Below the pieces are notes generated by a model, which did not search any database, was not told where the DNA came from, and was given only the letters and a program-made list of their open reading frames with translations. This document shows positions 26,616 to 64,000 of a stretch of 64,000 bases of DNA, piece after piece. Origin of the DNA: Pithys albifrons albifrons. Lineage: Eukaryota > Chordata > Aves > Passeriformes > Thamnophilidae. The translations under genes were made by a program, and so were the position numbers. The stretch lies in NCBI RefSeq assembly GCF_047495875.1, contig NC_092474.1, forward strand, positions 8,866,501 to 8,930,500. The letters are read 5' to 3'. How positions within the stretch are numbered: the first letter of the stretch is position 1; each line of letters starts with the position of its first letter.

Positions 26616-27779
26616 GATCTAAAGGGCCATTCACACTTGGAAGCTGTTACGGAATAACAGTATTCTGGATGAAAGTGACAGTGGAAAGAATTTTCTGTTC
26701 CTCTTGGCCTCCTTCCAAGATTTTTTTCTGGACTAAAGTGGGTAGAGCCATTATTTATTGTATGGGAAAAAAAGTCTTCTCATCTCATGAGATAGGACAT
26801 AGAAAAATCCTGAGCTGTTCATATGGTGGTTTGTAGCACTATAATGCCTTATCCTGGCAGACATAAATAAAAGGCAAAAGGGGGAAAGATTTCTTTTAAC
26901 ACTGGGACTTTTTTTAGGTGATAGAGTTACAGAGTAAAGTATTCTTCCTCTGCTGCTTTGCTGTTTGTCTGCTCTGTAACACTAACCCACATAAAATCCA
27001 CGCGGCTCTTTTTGAAGTTGTTTTAGACCCTCAGCAATGTATACAGATTTTGTAACCTCCAATAAAACCACCTAAGTTGTGGTTTCATTTTTGCCCTTTC
27101 AGGCATGTGCAAAGTGCCCCGGCACATTTCAAAGATTTTGAACTAGGAACTTCTTAGATACGGGTTACAGTTTCAAAGCTCAATTAGTTAATACACACTG
27201 TGTCAAGGGAATTGCATCAAAGGAATGGTTCTCTAGTTCTTTAGATATTTAGTATTGATTAAAGCTGTGTTTTTACTTAAAGGATGCCATGGACTCCTTT
27301 TGGGGTTGATTATGTTGGAATATATATGCCCTGGCAATTTTGGAGAGAGCGCTCTCTGGCTGACTCCATCCCGTGTTTTTATGTCTGTACTGAATAGTTT
27401 CTCTCTCAGATGGTGGGTTTACAGAGTAGTTCATCTTCCAGTGATAGTACCTGCCCCAAGCTTTTAGCAGTAGTTGAACTGCTTACCCATGTGAGACTGC
27501 AGTCAGCTCAGCAGTGTGTGATAGCAACTCATTTGGGGGAAAAAAAAAAGAGGAAGGCTGAGATAAGAGTTGGGTGGAGGATTCCACTCTTTCTGCCTAG
27601 TATAGCATGGTTGTGGGTTTTTTCAAAATAGAGTGGATTGGTGATGAATCTTGAAAAATAATGAGTTGGAGGAAAACGTCTGTACTGTGTCAGTTCACGG
27701 TCATGTTTCCCATATTTCACAGTTACCACTCAAGTTATTCAGAAAGTTAGGGCCCTACAAGATTAATACAAATAGCACT

Positions 27780-27831
27780 CCATGTCTTGTATTACTTACA
27801 AAATGGAAGTCAAGGTAGGTACAAGACATGG
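27780..27831. repeat. 12-bp perfect inverted repeat
   Basis: CCATGTCTTGTA at 27780-27791 is the exact reverse complement of TACAAGACATGG at 27820-27831, with a 28-base spacer. It could form a hairpin in the intron 1 RNA. Confidence 0.75.
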
Positions 27832-29029
27832 GAGAAAAGGAGAAAATGACAAGCTGGTGATGCAGAAGTGATGGCAGGATTAGTGACCATTACATGGTGC
27901 TACTTTGCATGGATTACTGAGGTGTGTGTATATATATCTGTAATTTATTGAGCAGTATAATCTCCTTCTATCATAATCAGCTACCAGAAATCAAAGTTGT
28001 CATAGTGCTAATTCTAGTTTGTGGTTTTCTTCAACTAGGTTGGCAAAGGTGACATTTAAGGAAAGGCATGAAGCTGGATAAAGTACAGACTTTTTTCAAA
28101 GAACTGCATATATATAAAACCCTGGGCAACTCTTAGGCAAGGGTCTGAGGAAAATCTGAGATTTTAGTTGAGGGGAAAAAAGGAAATGAGGAGAACACAG
28201 TATAAACAGTGTAAGAAGTGAAATGTATGACACCCTAGTTTATACACAAAGATATTATCCTAATGAAGGACTGCAAACTTGCAAAAGAAAGGTTAAAAAA
28301 TCAACATGGAGGAAGCTCCTTGCCATAATAAAATTAGAGTAACTACCTGGTGGTGGAAGGAGGAGGAATAGATTGAATATCTGAAGTCAAAGCAAAGACA
28401 TACTGTTGCCTAGTGTAAGAAACACAAATACCTAAAAGTTTCTCGCTTCGTTATCACCCTCCACCCCCCATCATTTGGGTTCCGAAAAAACTAGTCTGCT
28501 TCACAATAGTTAGGAGGTTTCTTGTGCCTTACTTTGAATTATATGGTAGGCTTGTTCCGAAGGATGACAAGCTGTTAATATTGTGCAAATATTAAGAAAA
28601 AAGTGATAATGCCTCTGAAACATGGACTCTGCATCTAAATGACATGTAAAGCTTTTATGAGTGACAGTTTGTTTGTATGATTTCTGTCAGTTTGCAAGGA
28701 AAGGTGGTTTTGCAATGCAAAGTGGAACTTTGTATTTAATTATTTTATATCCGAGAGGAGGACTTATAATCACATTTAATTGTTAGTCTTAAATGGTTTT
28801 TCTCATAAGAAGACAGTGACATTACATACTATTTTGATTTTTGTACTCGTAGCACACTTCAGAAGTGTACTGAATGTTTCATATATGCAACTGTATGTTC
28901 CATTTTTTCTGTTGTACCTTAATAGATAGAAGTGTACTTACTATATAAGAAGTTAAGGTATTCAAAAGCAATCTGTATGTTTTTGAATTCTAGTGATTGG
29001 CTAAAGGTTTCTTTCTGATTCTATTTCAG

Positions 29030-55211
<26,182 letters not shown>

Positions 55212-57005
55212 ACCTGTCCAGATGATCCCAGATGGAGAAGTGGAGCTTATCAGAGACTCCAAATTCTCATGGACCTAATTTTTTTTTTAAGCTTTGACAA
55301 ACACACTAAAGTGGTAATGTGGAGAAGTCCCTCCCCTACTTCCTCTGTGTTCATATCAGCTTGATGGTCTCTTTTGTCCCTTCTGTCTGAAGCCTTCAGG
55401 CCTTGATTTGTGTGTGAAGTCTGTGTGGGACATGGTGTGGAGCATTTCTGAGCTCTAGTGCCATTTCTGTATTAATGACAAAGTGTTATTTATATTTTCT
55501 TTTTAGAAATGACCTCTTGCTGAGAGGTAACAGTGTGTTAAATAAGCCAGGCTATGTGTAGATGCTGTTATCTCCTACTTAAAGGAGTCCAGCCTTTGAT
55601 GAGCTCAGGGCTACACCTGCCTTAGGAACCAGATAGCACCTTGAAATACAGTAGTCCAGAGGGATACAGCTGCTAAATGGATGCTCAGATACTGACTGAT
55701 GCCAGTAGCAAGTCCTAGCAGCCAGCAAGTTTTGTGAGAGATTTTGAGGAAGGTGAAGCATTGGACTGTCTCCTTTCTCCTGTCCCCCCCTCCCCTCTTT
55801 CATGCTGCTCTCATGGTTCGGCTAAGAAGGGTCTCCTCCCCATTATGATTAGTTTCAAGAGATTGGGGGTAGGGAACTGGTAGACCAGAATGTTCTCATC
55901 CTCACTTCCTATATTTAAACCATGGACCTCATTGTATCTTCTGACTGGTGAAGAATTACTGGGGACCTCTGCCTCAAGCAGATGCTAGAACAAAGGGCTT
56001 AGAAAGGGTATTACCTTTGTAGGTAATGAACCTTTCCTTCCATAGGAAGTTTTTCAGGCACTTGTAGCCCCTGTTATGGCTGTGAGGAATACTGACAAGT
56101 GCAGTGAAAACAAAGCTTTCAGTGTGCTTGCAGCTTTGCTGGCTCAATTTGGAAACAGGTCAGAAGGTTTCTTGTTTCCTTACAGGCTGTGAGCATGCCT
56201 GAGGGAAGCAGTGCTTGTCACCGTTTGTGCATGTGGGAAAGTGAGGGACTTGGTTTAATCATTGTTTTCTTTTTTGCTGTGGCTGATGTAGCTTCCATAG
56301 ACTGATCTGTTCTAAAGGTTTCTTGGGCCCAGCCAGCTGTGCTTCATCTTTGTTTTCTGTACAGAATGCTCTCTGTACCCCATTAGCCTGGGCACATACT
56401 TTTGTTCTTGTTCTTGTACTAGTGAGGATGTTTGTTATCATGAGATAATAAATGTCATCACTTCTGATAGCAATTGTTTCCTGTGGAAACAGCGGCTTCT
56501 GAGTAAGAGGCTACCATAGCATGGGTTAAATTGCCTGTCATGCTGCATGTGCCTGAGGACACAGTGTCAGCCTGTGGTGTATTCACAGCAGGAAATCTTC
56601 TAAAGGGAAACTAAATATTTAATGCTCACAGTGCCAGTCTTCTGAAAAGATTTGTCCTAAGTTCAGTACACTTTGGAGATACTTAAAAAACATGAAATAG
56701 AGATGTACTCTTCATGTTACATATTTTGCCAAAGCAATGTCCTTGACAGTACTGGGCTAGTTGTGAGACCCAGCAAAGTTAACCTGTATTCTCTGTAGTC
56801 CCAAGAGAAATATTTTAAAAGAAACAAACATCTAAAAAATATCAAATACATTTGTCTGTTTACTTTTGCTTTCTGTACCCAATAAGTTACGAAAAAAGTT
56901 ACATTTAAAGGAATTCATTCTTTTTAATCAACAAGCACCAGAATCCATCAGTTCAGAGAATTAATACAAGGCAATATCTGGGTATAAGATTAAAAGAAAC
57001 ATTTC

Positions 57006-57095
57006 AATAAACACGTTTTCTGTGTATAAAGCTCATTAAAAACTTGACTCGTTCTCTGAATGACTAGAGTAAGTGGTATGTGTTGGGAGAATAAA
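57006..57095 (+). terminator. ZNRF3: Alternative proximal poly(A) signals (two AATAAA)
   Basis: Perfect AATAAA hexamers occur at 57006-57011 and 57090-57095. The second is followed by a T/G-rich stretch (ggtttgtaggtttttttgc). Use of either would give a transcript lacking the distal AU-rich element and Pumilio-type sites. Whether they are used cannot be seen from sequence. Confidence 0.4.
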
Positions 57096-57731
57096 GTCTA
57101 AAGGTTTGTAGGTTTTTTTGCTTTTTTTTAATTTTGAAGTCTTACCTTCTCCTTCCTCCACTAAAAAAGAAATGCCTTGTAGAAGCTATGGTATGGTATA
57201 TAGCTTGGTTATTCTGCTTGGTGTTTTGTGAGGCAGTTGTAGAATGCACCTAAGATGCATTGTGCTCTGTAACTACCTGGCACAATGTGGTAAAATGTGG
57301 TTCTAAAAAAGATTTGAATATTCGGCTCATGATGTTCCTGGATGTTCTGGTCTCACTCACATGCTGTGTAAAAGATTCTCTGTCAGTACAACAGCCTCTG
57401 CAGGCCACACCACAGACACCCCACACCTGGTATCTGTGTTGGGTTTTACATTCAACACGTAGTTACTTCCCTGCTGCCTGTATGTCCATGCAGACTTGCA
57501 GGCTGGCTGGCCATGGTAGATGGTTTTTATAACGAAATGCCTTTCTACTACTTACATGAACAGTTGTCATTGTGTTTGGCTCATAAGGCACTATTTTAAA
57601 TGTTTTTAATTAAAATTATAGCACTTAAAATTGTTTTGTATAAAATTTGCTGTAAAGATTTGTAATATGGTCAAAGGGCTCTTTCTCCTTCATTACCATT
57701 TTTAAAATGTTTTAAAAGCTAGAAAGCATCT

Positions 57732-57894
57732 TGTATATATTTTGTATATGTATAGCAGCACATTTCATTTATGGAAATATGTTCTCAGAATATTTATTTA
57801 CTAATATATTTATCTTAAGCCATGTCTTATGTTGAGAATGTGTGACATTATTGTAATAATCATCGAAATTCACTAACATGAGGCCCTGTAAATA
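57732..57894 (+). promoter_or_regulatory. ZNRF3: AU-rich element and Pumilio-type motifs in the distal 3'UTR
   Basis: TGTATATA at 57732-57739 and TGTAAATA at 57887-57894 both fit the Pumilio consensus UGUANAUA. Between them, 57791-57813 contains overlapping ATTTA pentamers (tatttatttactaatatatttat), an AU-rich element pattern. These are typical mRNA decay or translation control elements. Function is inferred from motif only. Confidence 0.45.
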
Positions 57895-58002
57895 CATGAT
57901 AATTGCACACAAAGATTTTACAGTAAGTACCTGCCGACCAAAAATGATTTAAGAAAAGTTGTAGTTAACTGCAGTTTTGTAAGAAAGTGTACAAATGTCT
58001 GT

Positions 58003-58008
58003 ATTAAA
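58003..58008 (+). terminator. ZNRF3: Likely main poly(A) signal of ZNRF3 (ATTAAA)
   Basis: ATTAAA sits at the end of the AT-rich 3'UTR. A GT-rich downstream element (ttgttgttcttgttttgggg) follows about 55-80 bases later, which is the expected layout for cleavage near 58020-58035. A further AATAAA at 58150-58155 could be a minor distal site. Confidence 0.6.
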
Positions 58009-61000
58009 AGAAAAACAAAAAGGCAAAACCACACAAAAATACAGTTTTATTGCATATACATGTGGGAGTTGTTGTTCTTGTTTTGGGGGAAAGGAAATAG
58101 ATAGCTGTTCTCCTCAAAGAATAGTCCTACATATACTGAGATGAACTCTAATAAACATTTTACCCCTTTTTTTAAAATAATAGGTGGATATGTATATCCA
58201 TGCGCACACGTAAGAGATCCTAAGTGGGTTTTTTTCTGGAGGCAACTCACAATGTTCTCTGGACCATTCAGTTTTCATCAAGTGCCACAGCTGAATTTAC
58301 CAGGTATTGTGCACGGTGTAAGTCAGTACCTGACAGTTTTAGCTGTCTCCCTAATACTGTGCCCAGGTAGTCTCCCCCAGTGTCAGTGTCCCTGAGGGCT
58401 GCCTGGTGCTCAGTGTCCCTGGTCACACCTGGCTGGGGTTGCTGTGCCGTGGGGGCAGCTTGGATTCATTGCAGGGAGATGCAGATTGCACAGCAAGGAA
58501 GGCTCAGGAGGGAAAGCGAAGGGTTAGGAAAGCAGAGCACCAGGATATGCTGTGGAAGAGATGGGTGGAGAGGCCTGCCAGAGGAATGGGGAAGGAAATG
58601 CAGCAAAGCTGAGTGCAGTGTGGCAGTCCATAACTACTGACAGCACGTGGGCCTTTCATACAGCTTTAATGCAGCTTTACTGGGGAGCAGCAGGCAGGTG
58701 TCATACAAGCCCCTAAACCCTCCAGGCACAGGAGAAGCACCATGTAGGCTAAAAAAATCCACAATTGTGTTTGGAACCTGCATGCTCCTTGTAGCAGGGC
58801 AACTTAATTCTGGTATAATTTGAGGTAAAAATAATTTATTGTCCTGAAACGAAATTATTTTAAGACCTGAACCAGCATGATAGAAGTGGATGCAACTGGA
58901 TAAATCATAGCTTGACTAGTCAAGCTACATCCAAGTCCTTGCCTTGGATCATGAAATCACTGGTCCCACTGAAGTGATAATCAGTGCTGTGCTCCTCATC
59001 TTGTCAGCAGAGAGCACAATTTGACCAAAGATGTTTATACAAACACTGAAAGAGGAGCACCTGGGGATATGTGGCTCTGTGTGTGTGCATGTGTGTATGC
59101 TTTTATGTGATACATGTTTGTAAGTTATTTTGTAAAGTTTGCCTCATGCATTATTTATTTCCCATCCAGAGTAACTCCCCCCCCCCATTTTTTCCTTCTC
59201 CCAGAGATTTTTACCTGGTAATCCCTGGGCTTTCCCATCCTCTTTATCCACATTCAAATGCACTGTAATTCAGTCCCCTCAGGATTCAGCCAAGAAATGA
59301 ACCTTTTACTTCTCTCCAACCCCCTTTGTGTGTGAAAATGCCATGTTTGGGATGACAGACTCTTGGAGTGTCATTTTGCACTGCACACTTTGTACCATGA
59401 GGATCAGTTATCATCCTCATCTCAGGTACAATGGGAAAGCCTGTCTGTAATGTGAAGACAGGCAGAATAATGAAAGAGCAGCAGGCAGGTGGGAGTTAAG
59501 GAGCACCAGCACGTACTTCTCAAATAAGTACCTGCCCCTTTTTTTTCTTGGTAAATGGAATCTTGGCAATTGTCAATGATTATAGATATGTTTTAACTGC
59601 AAATTAGTTCATTAAAGATTTGTTTTTACAAACAGTGTAAAATTTGCCATCGTTGGTGTGCCTGTGTTGAGAGGTCACATCTCAGCCTCCTTCCTCTTCC
59701 CTTCCTCCACCTCCCCCAGTTTGCCATTGCTGACTAGTTTTGTTTTCTTCTTGTTCTGAAGAAAACTGTGAGGTGGCTGTGCTTTTAAGAACAGGATGTA
59801 CATTTACCCTTGCTACCCCAGAAAATAATCAGTGAGCCCATACTCTTTCTGTGAGAAAGACAGCTGTGGGCTGCTGGCTGAACCTGTATGTGGTACTTAG
59901 TTTTGTGTGTGGTATTATGTCTTTCTTGTGGCCTTTTTAAAATAACTAAATATAAGTATTTTCTGTCAAAAATAAAAATTTTAAGATGTGGCAGGGGAAG
60001 GTTCTTTTTACTTTTGAGGTTCAATGTTTAAGGAACAAACTTGTGGCAAAATGAGAGTTCTATGGGCATCACAAACCTACACAGCATCTCAATATGGTAA
60101 AAAAACACAATCAGAACAGACTATTCTTAATGAATTGTACATTATAGTAACACTTGGTGTTTCTGTAACACTATCATGTGCATCTGCCATATCCTATGAC
60201 AGCTGTTAGGTAATGTTTGTTGTTACTTGGGTAGTGTGAAGAGAAAAATGCCCTTAAAAGAATGGTTGTGTTCAAACCCTGTGGAGCCAGCCTGGCCTAA
60301 TTCTTTGGTCAGGGAGACAAGAGCATACCTGAAACTAGATATTTTATCTTGCAATGGAAGTGCCGTGCTCCTGTGACTTAAATGCTTCATAGAAAACTGT
60401 CTCTTTCAGAATCAAGAACACATTTCCTCATGGGTAATGAAACTGTTGCTTAGGAAACAACAACAGAAAAAGAGGCAACAGTTCTCAGAATAACCAAAGT
60501 GCAAGAGAAATCTCATAACCAGAATGGCAAGAAAGGAGAGCAATCTCCCCTGTGTAAGGGGGGGCCACTCCCCTGTGACAGTTGTTTCTAAGAGAACACG
60601 AGAGTTTGAGTCTTCATGTGAAAAGCTGGAGACAATTTTGGTATCTGATACTGGTATTTTGGTGTTTACATGAAAGGTCACTGAAGATTTCTTAAACTGT
60701 ACCATTATTTTGGCCAGGAGGAATTAATTAAAGATGAATCTGGCAAGTAAGTGGAAACAGCATTACACATTGCTGCAGTTTGTAAAGAAAACACAAAGAA
60801 TTGTTATAGTTCTTTGTAACAGTTTGAAAACACATGAACTGAAAATTTTCAATTTGCTATTACCTCAGAAATTGCTTCTCAGAGCAATATTAGACTTTTT
60901 ATATGTAATCACTGTCAGCATTTTCAGCTCAAATATTCTCTTCTAACCTCTACAGCAAACATCCTGTTGTAATCTGCTGGTGAACTGCAGCAGTTTCTGC

Positions 61001-61360
61001 CTCCTTTATTCCATACTTGTATACACTTCAGCCACCCTAACTGAACTCCTCCTGCAGAAATGTATTTATTTTTTCATAATTGTTATTTACAGCCATTTTA
61101 AGCAGCACATATTTCAGTGATGAGTCATCTGAAGTTTGATTTATTCTGGTTTCTTGACAGCTTGATGTGGTTCATGCCTTTTCATTTGTAGTAAGTTGTC
61201 TTGAGACTGAAAGTCAGAATGGCAGGTTTCACCCCAAAGCACAGGTGCCAAGGGAATTCGAGAAAGTGGGAGTTGCATGAAATGTGTATGCATCAAGGAG
61301 GTGCTGTTCTAGAGGAAAGAAGTGTGGTCTGAAGAGAGTTATATTTTTACTCTCAAAGGC

Positions 61361-61400
61361 AGCAGAATTCATAAATGAGTAGCAGAGTTTATAAATGTCT
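61361..61400 (+). repeat. Two 20-bp tandem units downstream of ZNRF3
   Basis: agcagaattcataaatgagt is followed directly by agcagagtttataaatgtct, with 4 differences in 20. Confidence 0.7.
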
Positions 61401-63848
61401 AGAAAAATATTCAGTTGAAACTATCACTGAACTGTATTTCACTGGAAGATTGCAAAATACTGATGCAAGCTGTTAACAACTAGTTGGACAAGTATTTGTC
61501 AGTTGTTTTTGTAGTTCATCCTTCCTTTAGGCAAAGTGGTGCACTAGAAAAATCTGTTAGTAGTCCTTCCCACTGCCTGAGAAGGCTCATTAAGCCGAAG
61601 ATGAAAGTGGAAGAGCCAGTCCTGCTCGTTCAGTGGCTGTCACGTGTCTGCTGATGGGTTTAGTCTGTAGTCACACAGGCTGCAGATTCAGTAGTTTCCA
61701 GGACTAACCTTACAAATCTCCCGTTTATATTACTGCCAGAGGGGCTTGGAATACAAAGACTATAATTCTGCAATCCCACTGGGTTGTCTGCATGAGCAAT
61801 GTGATAAACTTCCTCAGCATTGTACTGGCTGTGGAAAACCTGGCAGAAACAAGTTCTAAAAAAGACAATGTTAATGTTCTGAAAAAGCAGATTACATGTT
61901 TGGTGATAAAAAATGATCCAGAGAGTATACACATATGAATTTGCAGAATCTGATGAACAGCCTAATACAATTACAAGCTAGAAATGAGATTCAAAGGAGG
62001 AAAGTGCTTCTTAAAGCAGTTGTTTCATTAGCATCTATTCTGCCACAGAACCGAGTCTGAGTTATCCTATCCTCAATGTCCTCCTATTATGGATACCAAA
62101 GATGTATCTTTAATTTTTTTCCTATGGTTACAGTGTATAGAAAATTTATTTTTCCCAGAGTGTAAACTAACATTTTTTCTTCCTATAAAATGTTAGCAAG
62201 ATACAAGCATAATATGCTGTATTAAATAACACATTTCCTATACATACATAAATATATATTACTATGACAACATATTACACATTTTTACATAACAGTCTCT
62301 ATTTCCCCACAACATAACAATATTAAGACAAAAATATATATAAAATCATTTAGTCAACAAACTAAACTAGTTTTAAACATAGCTTTTGAATTAGAGAAGG
62401 CATTTGTCCAGCTGGCCCCTTTTCACCTGAGGTCACACACAGTGCAGACTCTTGCAACAGGCTCCCCGATTAGGGTGGCAGTGCCAGCAGAAGGACTTCT
62501 TGCTGCAGCTTCTGGGGAGACCACTGTCTTTTTCTATGGCTTATTGTCCCCTTAGCTGTGCTAACTCATCTCTCTCTGCAACCACCCAGTAAACAAGATC
62601 AGAGAACTCCATCTCTGTAAAAAGTAACTCAGAGCAGAAAAGGCAATGGCGCAATTTCTGACCTATCAGTTTATTCTGCCACCACACAGCTGGTCATACC
62701 AACACGAGAGTGAGAAGGGAGCCAGAGCTGGAGCTGGAATGTTTGTATATGAGAAGGCAGCTCCTCATACTGATCCTGTTGTCAGAACAGTTGCTTTTTG
62801 ACATTGTAGCCAATGTCACATTCGCAGCCTGTCCAGCCTATTGAGGGAACTAGATAGGCAGGACGTCAGAAGGCCATTCAGATACAATTCCAAACAAATT
62901 GTTCTTCTCAGTTATTTGCAATTTGCTGAAGAAAATGGTGTAAACTCTGAACATCCTGAGATGTCCGTGCTTGCTGCTGTTGGCCCTTGGCTGCTTGTGT
63001 AGTAGGGCTGTGCTGAATCGTGGGATTACAACAGTTGTGCATGTCACACTTTTTGTTTCTTCCTCCCCCCAAACCTTTACAGCAAAGATCAATAAGTGCT
63101 ATGTTAATGGATACCATACATCTTGGCCATATCCCACCATACCCTGAAAGTGTTTGTACTACCAGTGACAGTGACTGTACCACATTTTGAAAAAAAATCC
63201 ACAGCAGAGCTCTGCCTGCTCTTTATGGTCTCAGGCCTGTACAGTAATAAGTGCTATTTAAGGGCCCCTGTCCATGCATTTCCATCAATTGCTCTGTTTG
63301 CTAGCACTAGGGGTATATAGAATCAGATCATCAACACTTTCCTCTGAGCTTTTATCAGTAAATACCCATGCACTGTCCAATACCTTATGCACAATCATGT
63401 TTACTGTTGCCATGATGTGTTAATCTGCTGTAACTGCTGGTTTTACGTCTTTTGTACAGAAATTTGATAACCATTTCCTAAGAAAGGCCCATGAAACGCG
63501 ATTTTATTATTCTAAAAATAGTTGAGAAGCTAAGGGATTGATGCAAAAATCTGTTTCTAAATTCTCTAGATTTTCCATTAGCAGCATCAGTCTTAGTTGT
63601 TGTTGTTTGTAATGCTTGTCTCTAGTTTTATAGTGAAATTAAATTCTTTACTGAGGAAGAGAATCTTAACAGCTCTGCATTTTTTCCTTTTGCCATTAGA
63701 TAAAAATCAGTCATGGGACGTTTCTGATGTTTTTCAGTTTCTCAGCAGTAGCTGGCTGCTTTATGGATGTCCCTTTTAGTGTGTGCATTTAACTGCTCTA
63801 GATAAGGCAAGCAAACAAAGCTTCATCACTTTGTGGTAAACACTATGT

Positions 63849-63892
63849 GCTCGTAACAACTCCTAAGGGTGCTCATAACAACTCCCAAGGCA
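63849..63892 (+). repeat. Two 22-bp tandem units
   Basis: The unit beginning gctcgtaacaactcctaagg is followed directly by gctcataacaactcccaagg. A small local duplication in otherwise unremarkable DNA. Confidence 0.7.
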
Positions 63893-64000
63893 CCACACTG
63901 GGATTCTCTCCTGTTTATTAGTGCACCACATCACACATGCTTAGAAACCCACCTGCTATGAATCTGTGAGTTGAACTCTATGCAGCATGATGCAAACCCT

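Larger units (their letters stand above)
1..29029 (+). other. ZNRF3: ZNRF3 intron 1, 3' part
   Basis: There is no exon-like coding segment in these 29 kb: open frames are short, lack splice context and do not resemble known proteins. The stretch is assigned to intron 1 because exon 2 at 29030 is preceded by a good acceptor and exon 1 is missing. It contains CR1 tails, a pair of 101-bp direct repeats, a GC-rich minisatellite, a solo LTR, a T/G-rich tract and an inverted repeat, each listed separately. The rest looks like unique AT-rich intronic DNA. That the upstream exon belongs to the same gene is inferred from the family's gene structure. Confidence 0.85.
55212..58025 (+). other. ZNRF3: ZNRF3 3' untranslated region
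   Basis: From the TAG in exon 9 the sequence continues without a convincing splice donor, becoming steadily more AT-rich to about 58.0 kb. Internal AATAAA hexamers lie at 56447-56452, 57006-57011 and 57090-57095, and an ATTAAA at 58003-58008 is the best terminal signal. The last 450 bases hold an AU-rich element and two Pumilio-type octamers. The 3' boundary is inferred from the poly(A) signal, not observed. Confidence 0.75.
58030..64000. other. Presumed intergenic region downstream of ZNRF3
   Basis: No coding exon, RNA gene or intact mobile element is convincing in these 6 kb. Visible features are a CT- and T-rich patch near 59.18 kb with a C run, two small tandem duplications and an AT-rich stretch at 62.1-62.38 kb. 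In human, C22orf31 (minus strand) and then KREMEN1 follow ZNRF3. I could not confirm either here. Confidence 0.6.

Noticed and set aside
25894..26622. Clustered open frames of 70-136 codons on both strands
   Set aside because: They lie inside a reverse-oriented CR1 element and are by-products of it.
62850..63183. 80- and 91-codon minus-strand frames downstream of ZNRF3
   Set aside because: The two frames overlap, neither has exon boundaries or family similarity, and composition is ordinary intergenic.

Overview
The window looks like bird nuclear DNA. It has large introns with GT-AG splice sites, several 5'-truncated CR1 LINE tails, one ERVL-type solo LTR, low repeat density, and a protein very close to vertebrate ZNRF3. 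There is no sign of prokaryotic organisation: no operons, tRNAs, rRNAs, IS elements or CRISPR. The species cannot be fixed from sequence alone.

The only gene I can support is ZNRF3 on the + strand, the membrane RING-type E3 ligase that removes Frizzled/LRP6 from the cell surface and is antagonised by R-spondin/LGR. Exon 1 (signal peptide and first part of the ectodomain) is upstream of the window. Eight exons are present: 29030-29155, 43557-43631, 46977-47108, 48048-48158, 49327-49494, 51487-51589, 52356-54098 and 55168-55211 (stop at 55209-55211). Joined, they give 2502 nt in one uninterrupted frame: 833 residues plus stop. In order they encode most of the ectodomain, one transmembrane helix, a complete RING-H2 finger and a long Ser/Cys-rich cytoplasmic tail. 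The 3'UTR runs to a likely poly(A) site near 58.02 kb.

Layout: 1-29029 is the 3' part of intron 1. It holds a CR1 tail (3870), a pair of 101-bp direct repeats (4259 and 5321), a GC-rich 33-37-bp minisatellite (6.4-6.6 kb), a complete solo LTR with matching TGTGGT/ACCACA ends (20580-21162), and two more CR1 copies (22288 and 25840). Intron 2 (29156-43556) contains an isolated CpG-island-like block at 41.7-42.0 kb. The remaining exons lie between 43.5 and 55.2 kb. Intron 8 is half filled by a CR1 that ends about 20 bp before the last exon. From 58.03 to 64 kb I see no convincing gene.

I did not find a new biological system. The most useful leads are intron read-through or intronic polyadenylation that would yield a secreted ectodomain or a RING-less membrane form, a candidate internal promoter in intron 2, a Met codon flush with the exon 2 splice junction, and the unexplained 101-bp repeat pair.
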